The notes under the pieces: generated by a model | The model's input: only the letters and a program-made list of their open reading frames with translations | Database searches by the model: none | Told to the model about the DNA's origin: nothing | Program-made: the position numbers and the translations under genes | NCBI GenBank assembly: GCA_900770325.1 | Contig: CAAGKE010000141.1 | Location: 1-18,879 of the forward strand | Length of the DNA stretch: 18,879 nt | Direction: 5' to 3' | Source of the DNA: Lachnospiraceae bacterium | Lineage (GTDB): Bacteria; Bacillota; Clostridia; Lachnospirales; Lachnospiraceae | Shown here: piece by piece, positions 16,362 to 18,879 of the stretch | Layout: every line of letters starts with the position of its first letter | Position numbering within the stretch: position 1 is the first letter of the stretch

Positions 16362-16394
16362 TTATTTTTCATGTACCCATACGGTCATCTCATT
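16362..16394 (-). pseudogene. Out-of-frame remnant of the GH127 C-terminus
   Basis: In a frame different from the GH127 reading frame, the minus strand encodes NEMTVWVHEK followed by TAA. GH127 proteins commonly end in a W-x-N-R-G-x-x-EM-x-V-W type segment (family knowledge from memory). The TAA lies two bases before the GH31 Shine-Dalgarno, the spacing expected for the original end of GH127 in an operon. I infer a deletion of roughly 450-480 bases, not a multiple of three, that joined VKTEGK to this tail. Confidence 0.6.
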
Positions 16395-17902
16395 TTCCCC
16401 TCTGTTTTCACTTCAAAACGGATCAGTCCCTCGTAGGGATATTCCGTTTTGATCTCAAGCTCAGCCTCCTGATCCTTCAGGTGAAGCTTCGCCTGATTGG
16501 ACAGATACAGATTTACATAGATCTGATCGTCACAGATGGTATACATATATTCCGGCAGCGATGTGATCATACGGCTCAGGTTGGGCGGACAGCAGGCACA
16601 GCCAAACCATGCGGGGCGAACCGGCAGTACATGCGCTCTGTCCGGATTTTCCCGGCTAATCACCGGATCCACCTCCAGCGGATTTACATAGAAAAAGCTT
16701 TTTCCGTCCAGAGACATACCTGCCAGGCAGGTGTTAAACAGGGCCCGCTCCATGGTATCCGCATAATCACCTTTCTGTTCCGCCTCCATCAGACGTTTCG
16801 TGAAAAACATCATACCTACGGAAGCACAGGTTTCTCCATACACCATATCATTGGGCAGATCATAGTCCGAAGTGAACATTTCCGCTTTCGGTGTGGAACC
16901 GATTCCTCCGGTCAGATACATTCTTCTCTGCACCATATTTTCATACAGGCCTCTGCAGGCATCCATCAATTCCTCATCCCCGGTCAAACGTGCCACATCC
17001 ACAGCACCGCTGGCCATATACATACAGCGCACAGAATGTCCCTCAAAGGTTTTCTGTTCACGGATCGGCAGATGATACTGCTCATATTTCGGACCATTGC
17101 TGTACATGCCAAAGGGCGGATAGAGATAGGAAAAATGAGAAGCTCTGTTTCTCTTTTCAAATTCAATATCGAAGTAATACGGTTTTTTCCCCCGCTCATC
17201 GATAAAATATTTTGCCAGCTTCAGATAGCGTTCTTCTCCTGTCGCCTCATACATCTTAACCAAAGCCAGCTCGATTTCTTCGTGCCCGGGATAACCGTGA
17301 CGCTTATTTTCTTCCGGTCCGAAGTTTTCATCAATCAGATCCGCCATTCTGCACATGATCTTCAGCAGCTTATCTTTCCCTGTTGCTTTATAGTAAGCTG
17401 TGGCCGCCTCCATCATATGTCCGGCGCAGTACATTTCATGACATTCACACAGATTGGTAAAACGATTCTCCGGCTCCTTGATCGTAAAATATGTATTCAG
17501 ATATCCGTCTTCCTGCTGGGCTCTTCCAATCAGATCTACGGTATCATCCACAATTTTTTCCAGTTCCGGATCCGGATCACTCATCAGACGGTAGGATACC
17601 GCTTCCAGCCACTTCGCCAGATCACTGTCCTGGAAGACCATTCCATAAAAATCTCCCGATTCGTCCCCTGCTGCAATCTTGAAGTTTGCGATACAATGAC
17701 TGGGGTACCCTTCATCATTGCCCTCCGCCACACTGAAATTCTCAATACTGTGATCCGGAACGGCATCCTTTGCCACATCATTCAGGATATCCCACTGATA
17801 AGGAAGCACCTGCTCTTTCACCAGTTTCGATACCCGGCCAAGTAAGCCTTCCGTAATGGATACCTCGTTTATTTTTGCTGTGGCTTTATAATGTGCCTTC
17901 AT
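16385..17902 (-). CDS. GH127 beta-L-arabinofuranosidase, C-terminally truncated
   Basis: This 505-residue cytoplasmic enzyme (no signal peptide) belongs to GH127 (DUF1680), which releases beta-L-arabinofuranose from plant oligosaccharides. Compared with B. longum HypBA1 (acid/base E322, zinc ligands E338, C340, C417 and C418, nucleophile C417), the same pattern appears here: E341 in PKAEMF, E357 and C359 in GETCAS, and C437-C438 in GCACCPPN. The E-to-E spacing of 16 is identical. HypBA1 has about 658 residues; this protein stops at GKMR, inside the first beta-sandwich segment, so about 150-160 residues are missing. Just past the stop another frame reads NEMTVWVHEK then TAA, which looks like the lost C-terminus. 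The start is supported by AAGGGGGG five bases before ATG. GH31 follows in the same operon. Activity is doubtful because the C-terminal sandwich is gone. Confidence 0.88.
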   Translation of the reverse strand: MKAHYKATAKINEVSITEGLLGRVSKLVKEQVLPYQWDILNDVAKDAVPDHSIENFSVAEGNDEGYPSHCIANFKIAAGDESGDFYGMVFQDSDLAKWLEAVSYRLMSDPDPELEKIVDDTVDLIGRAQQEDGYLNTYFTIKEPENRFTNLCECHEMYCAGHMMEAATAYYKATGKDKLLKIMCRMADLIDENFGPEENKRHGYPGHEEIELALVKMYEATGEERYLKLAKYFIDERGKKPYYFDIEFEKRNRASHFSYLYPPFGMYSNGPKYEQYHLPIREQKTFEGHSVRCMYMASGAVDVARLTGDEELMDACRGLYENMVQRRMYLTGGIGSTPKAEMFTSDYDLPNDMVYGETCASVGMMFFTKRLMEAEQKGDYADTMERALFNTCLAGMSLDGKSFFYVNPLEVDPVISRENPDRAHVLPVRPAWFGCACCPPNLSRMITSLPEYMYTICDDQIYVNLYLSNQAKLHLKDQEAELEIKTEYPYEGLIRFEVKTEGKMR

Positions 17903-17923
17903 ATGTGCCCCCCTTTACTGTGA

Positions 17924-17972
17924 GGCTGCCGCAAATCCGCAGGAAACCTCCCGATGCGGATCTGCGGCAGCC
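17924..17972 (-). repeat. Intergenic 18-bp hairpin between binding protein and GH127
   Basis: The arms GGCTGCCGCAGATCCGCA and TGCGGATTTGCGGCAGCC, read on the minus strand, form an 18-pair stem with a 13-base loop. The single non-Watson-Crick position is G-U in the minus transcript but would be A-C in a plus transcript, so the fold suits minus-strand RNA. No T-run follows, so it is not a classical terminator; a 3' stabiliser or partial attenuator after the binding-protein gene is more likely. It shares the GCTGCCGCA core with hairpins at 6861-6902 and 14207-14229. Confidence 0.75.
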
Positions 17973-18029
17973 CCAGTTATTCTGTTTTAGTTTACGACAG
18001 CCCCCATGACTGCCTTCGCATTAATAAGA

Positions 18030-18879
18030 CTATTCTGCAGAAACATAATACATATCAGCGTTTTCAGCAGTTACTACTGCACAGCCGGAATCGCAGGTTG
18101 CGGGAAGAGACGGGAAGCCCTTTGCATACCAGTCATCTGCGGATTTGATGCAATCCTGGTTCGCCAGCATATATACGTACATCATGCTCCAGAAGCCCTC
18201 TGCATAAGGAGACTGAGACAGAGTAGCATCTACGGATCCGGATTTAATGGAATCCAGGGTAGTGGTATCTGTATCGAAACCAACAATCTTTACCTGTCCG
18301 GTCAGACCTGCTTCTGCCAGTGCTGTTTCCGTTCCAAGAACCGCCTGCTGCAGTGCTGCGAAGATGTAATCGATATCACTGTCTGTTGCCAGAAGGCTGG
18401 ACATATTGGTGGCTGCCTCGTTTTCGTCATTTCCTGCATCCACAACCTGAACCATTTCGATGTCCGGATATTTTGCTGCCAGTTCCTCTGTGAAGCCCTG
18501 AATACGTTCATTGATATTGGTCTGTCCGGTACGGGTCAGGCATGCTACTCTTCCCTGTCCGCCCAGCTTTTCACCGATATAATCAGCTGCGGATACACCG
18601 GCTGCGTAGTTTGATGTTCCGATAAAAGTGGTCCGGTTGCTTTCCGGTGAATCAGAGTCAAATGTTACAATGGGAATTCCTGCTTCAATGGCGTTATTAA
18701 TGGGATCCTTATATGCATCCGCATCCATACAGGTAACTGCCATACCGGTGGGATTCAGTGCAATGATCTGTTCCAGTGATGTAACTGCGGAGTTTACATC
18801 GTATTCTGTTGTTCCGCCGTATTTTGCTTCTACGCCCAGAAGCTCCGCCGCATCCTGGAAACCTCTCCAGCACTCTGTC
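18030..18879 (-). CDS. Sugar ABC transporter substrate-binding protein, 5' end missing (window edge)
   Basis: This is the C-terminal 282 residues of a periplasmic-binding-protein type 1 sugar receptor (Peripla_BP_4; ribose/xylose/allose-like). The frame stays open to the right edge of the window, so the signal peptide and start lie outside. Family signs are the early TECWRGFQDAAELLG segment, SLEQIIALNPTGMAV, IPIVTFDSDSPES (the hinge-side ligand loop), FIGTSNYAAG, and VKIVGFDTDTTTLDSIKSG near the C-terminus. It ends in TAG. The protein would sit outside the membrane and deliver a sugar to a permease or to a sensor. The sugar cannot be read from sequence, and no permease or ATPase belonging to it is visible here. 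A long hairpin follows it directly and GH127 starts 127 bases downstream. A XylFII-type sensor role instead of transport is possible but unsupported. Confidence 0.9.
   Translation of the reverse strand, partial: TECWRGFQDAAELLGVEAKYGGTTEYDVNSAVTSLEQIIALNPTGMAVTCMDADAYKDPINNAIEAGIPIVTFDSDSPESNRTTFIGTSNYAAGVSAADYIGEKLGGQGRVACLTRTGQTNINERIQGFTEELAAKYPDIEMVQVVDAGNDENEAATNMSSLLATDSDIDYIFAALQQAVLGTETALAEAGLTGQVKIVGFDTDTTTLDSIKSGSVDATLSQSPYAEGFWSMMYVYMLANQDCIKSADDWYAKGFPSLPATCDSGCAVVTAENADMYYVSAE

Noticed and set aside
16277..17845. 522-codon open frame on the plus strand opposite GH127
   Set aside because: The catalytic motifs of GH127 are on the minus strand; the plus-strand translation shows no domain and an antisense-like composition.
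18030..18879. Reading the partial binding protein as a XylFII-type sensor partner of the kinase
   Set aside because: The kinase at 9651-10682 has no extracytoplasmic domain to contact such a protein, and the gene lies more than 7 kb away in another operon.
1..18879. Search for CRISPR arrays, tRNAs, insertion sequences, phage genes or restriction systems
   Set aside because: No regularly spaced repeats, cloverleaf folds, transposase motifs or terminal inverted repeats with target duplications were seen.

Overview
The window looks like part of the chromosome of a gut-type Clostridia, most likely Lachnospiraceae. The grounds are strong AGGAGG-type ribosome binding sites, sigma-A-like promoters, a YesM/YesN-type two-component pair, Mgl-type sugar ABC transporters and a large set of plant-glycan glycosidases. 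This is inferred from gene content, not from a marker gene. All convincing genes lie on the minus strand, so they are transcribed from high to low coordinates. No tRNA, rRNA, CRISPR array, transposase or phage gene was seen, and no gene-free gap reaches 300 bases.

Layout in transcription order: (A) 18879-14337, a sugar-binding lipoprotein-type gene cut by the window edge, then a GH127 beta-L-arabinofuranosidase that has lost its 3' quarter, then a GH31 alpha-xylosidase-type enzyme whose start codon is out of frame, then a terminator. (B) 14176-8152, a promoter, a small one-cluster ferredoxin-like protein that appears internally deleted, a YqhD/BdhA-type alcohol dehydrogenase, an AraC-type response regulator, a short histidine kinase without a sensor domain, and an RbsA/MglA-like protein that has lost both nucleotide-binding sites; a strong terminator follows. 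(C) 8068-155, a promoter, then an MglB-like binding protein, MglA-like ATPase, MglC-like permease, GH3 glycosidase and GH42 beta-galactosidase, ending in a strongly folded element at 61-144.

The likely theme is uptake of galactose/glucose-type sugars or short plant oligosaccharides through the Mgl-type transporter, their hydrolysis inside the cell by GH42, GH3, GH31 and GH127 enzymes, and control by the neighbouring two-component pair. The most unusual part is that control cassette. The kinase has only two membrane helices joined by about 14 residues, so it has no visible extracytoplasmic sensor. Its gene overlaps by 4 bases (ATGA) the gene of a catalytically dead transporter-ATPase homologue, next to a transporter operon whose real ATPase is intact. 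I propose that the dead ATPase is a transporter-docking signal partner of the kinase; this is inference.

A second pattern is decay: three genes between 13.6 and 17.9 kb carry small or medium deletions while the transporter and control genes are intact. A third is a family of related intergenic hairpins (core GCTGCCGCA) whose wobble pairs fold fully only in the minus-strand transcript; one lies directly after each binding-protein gene.
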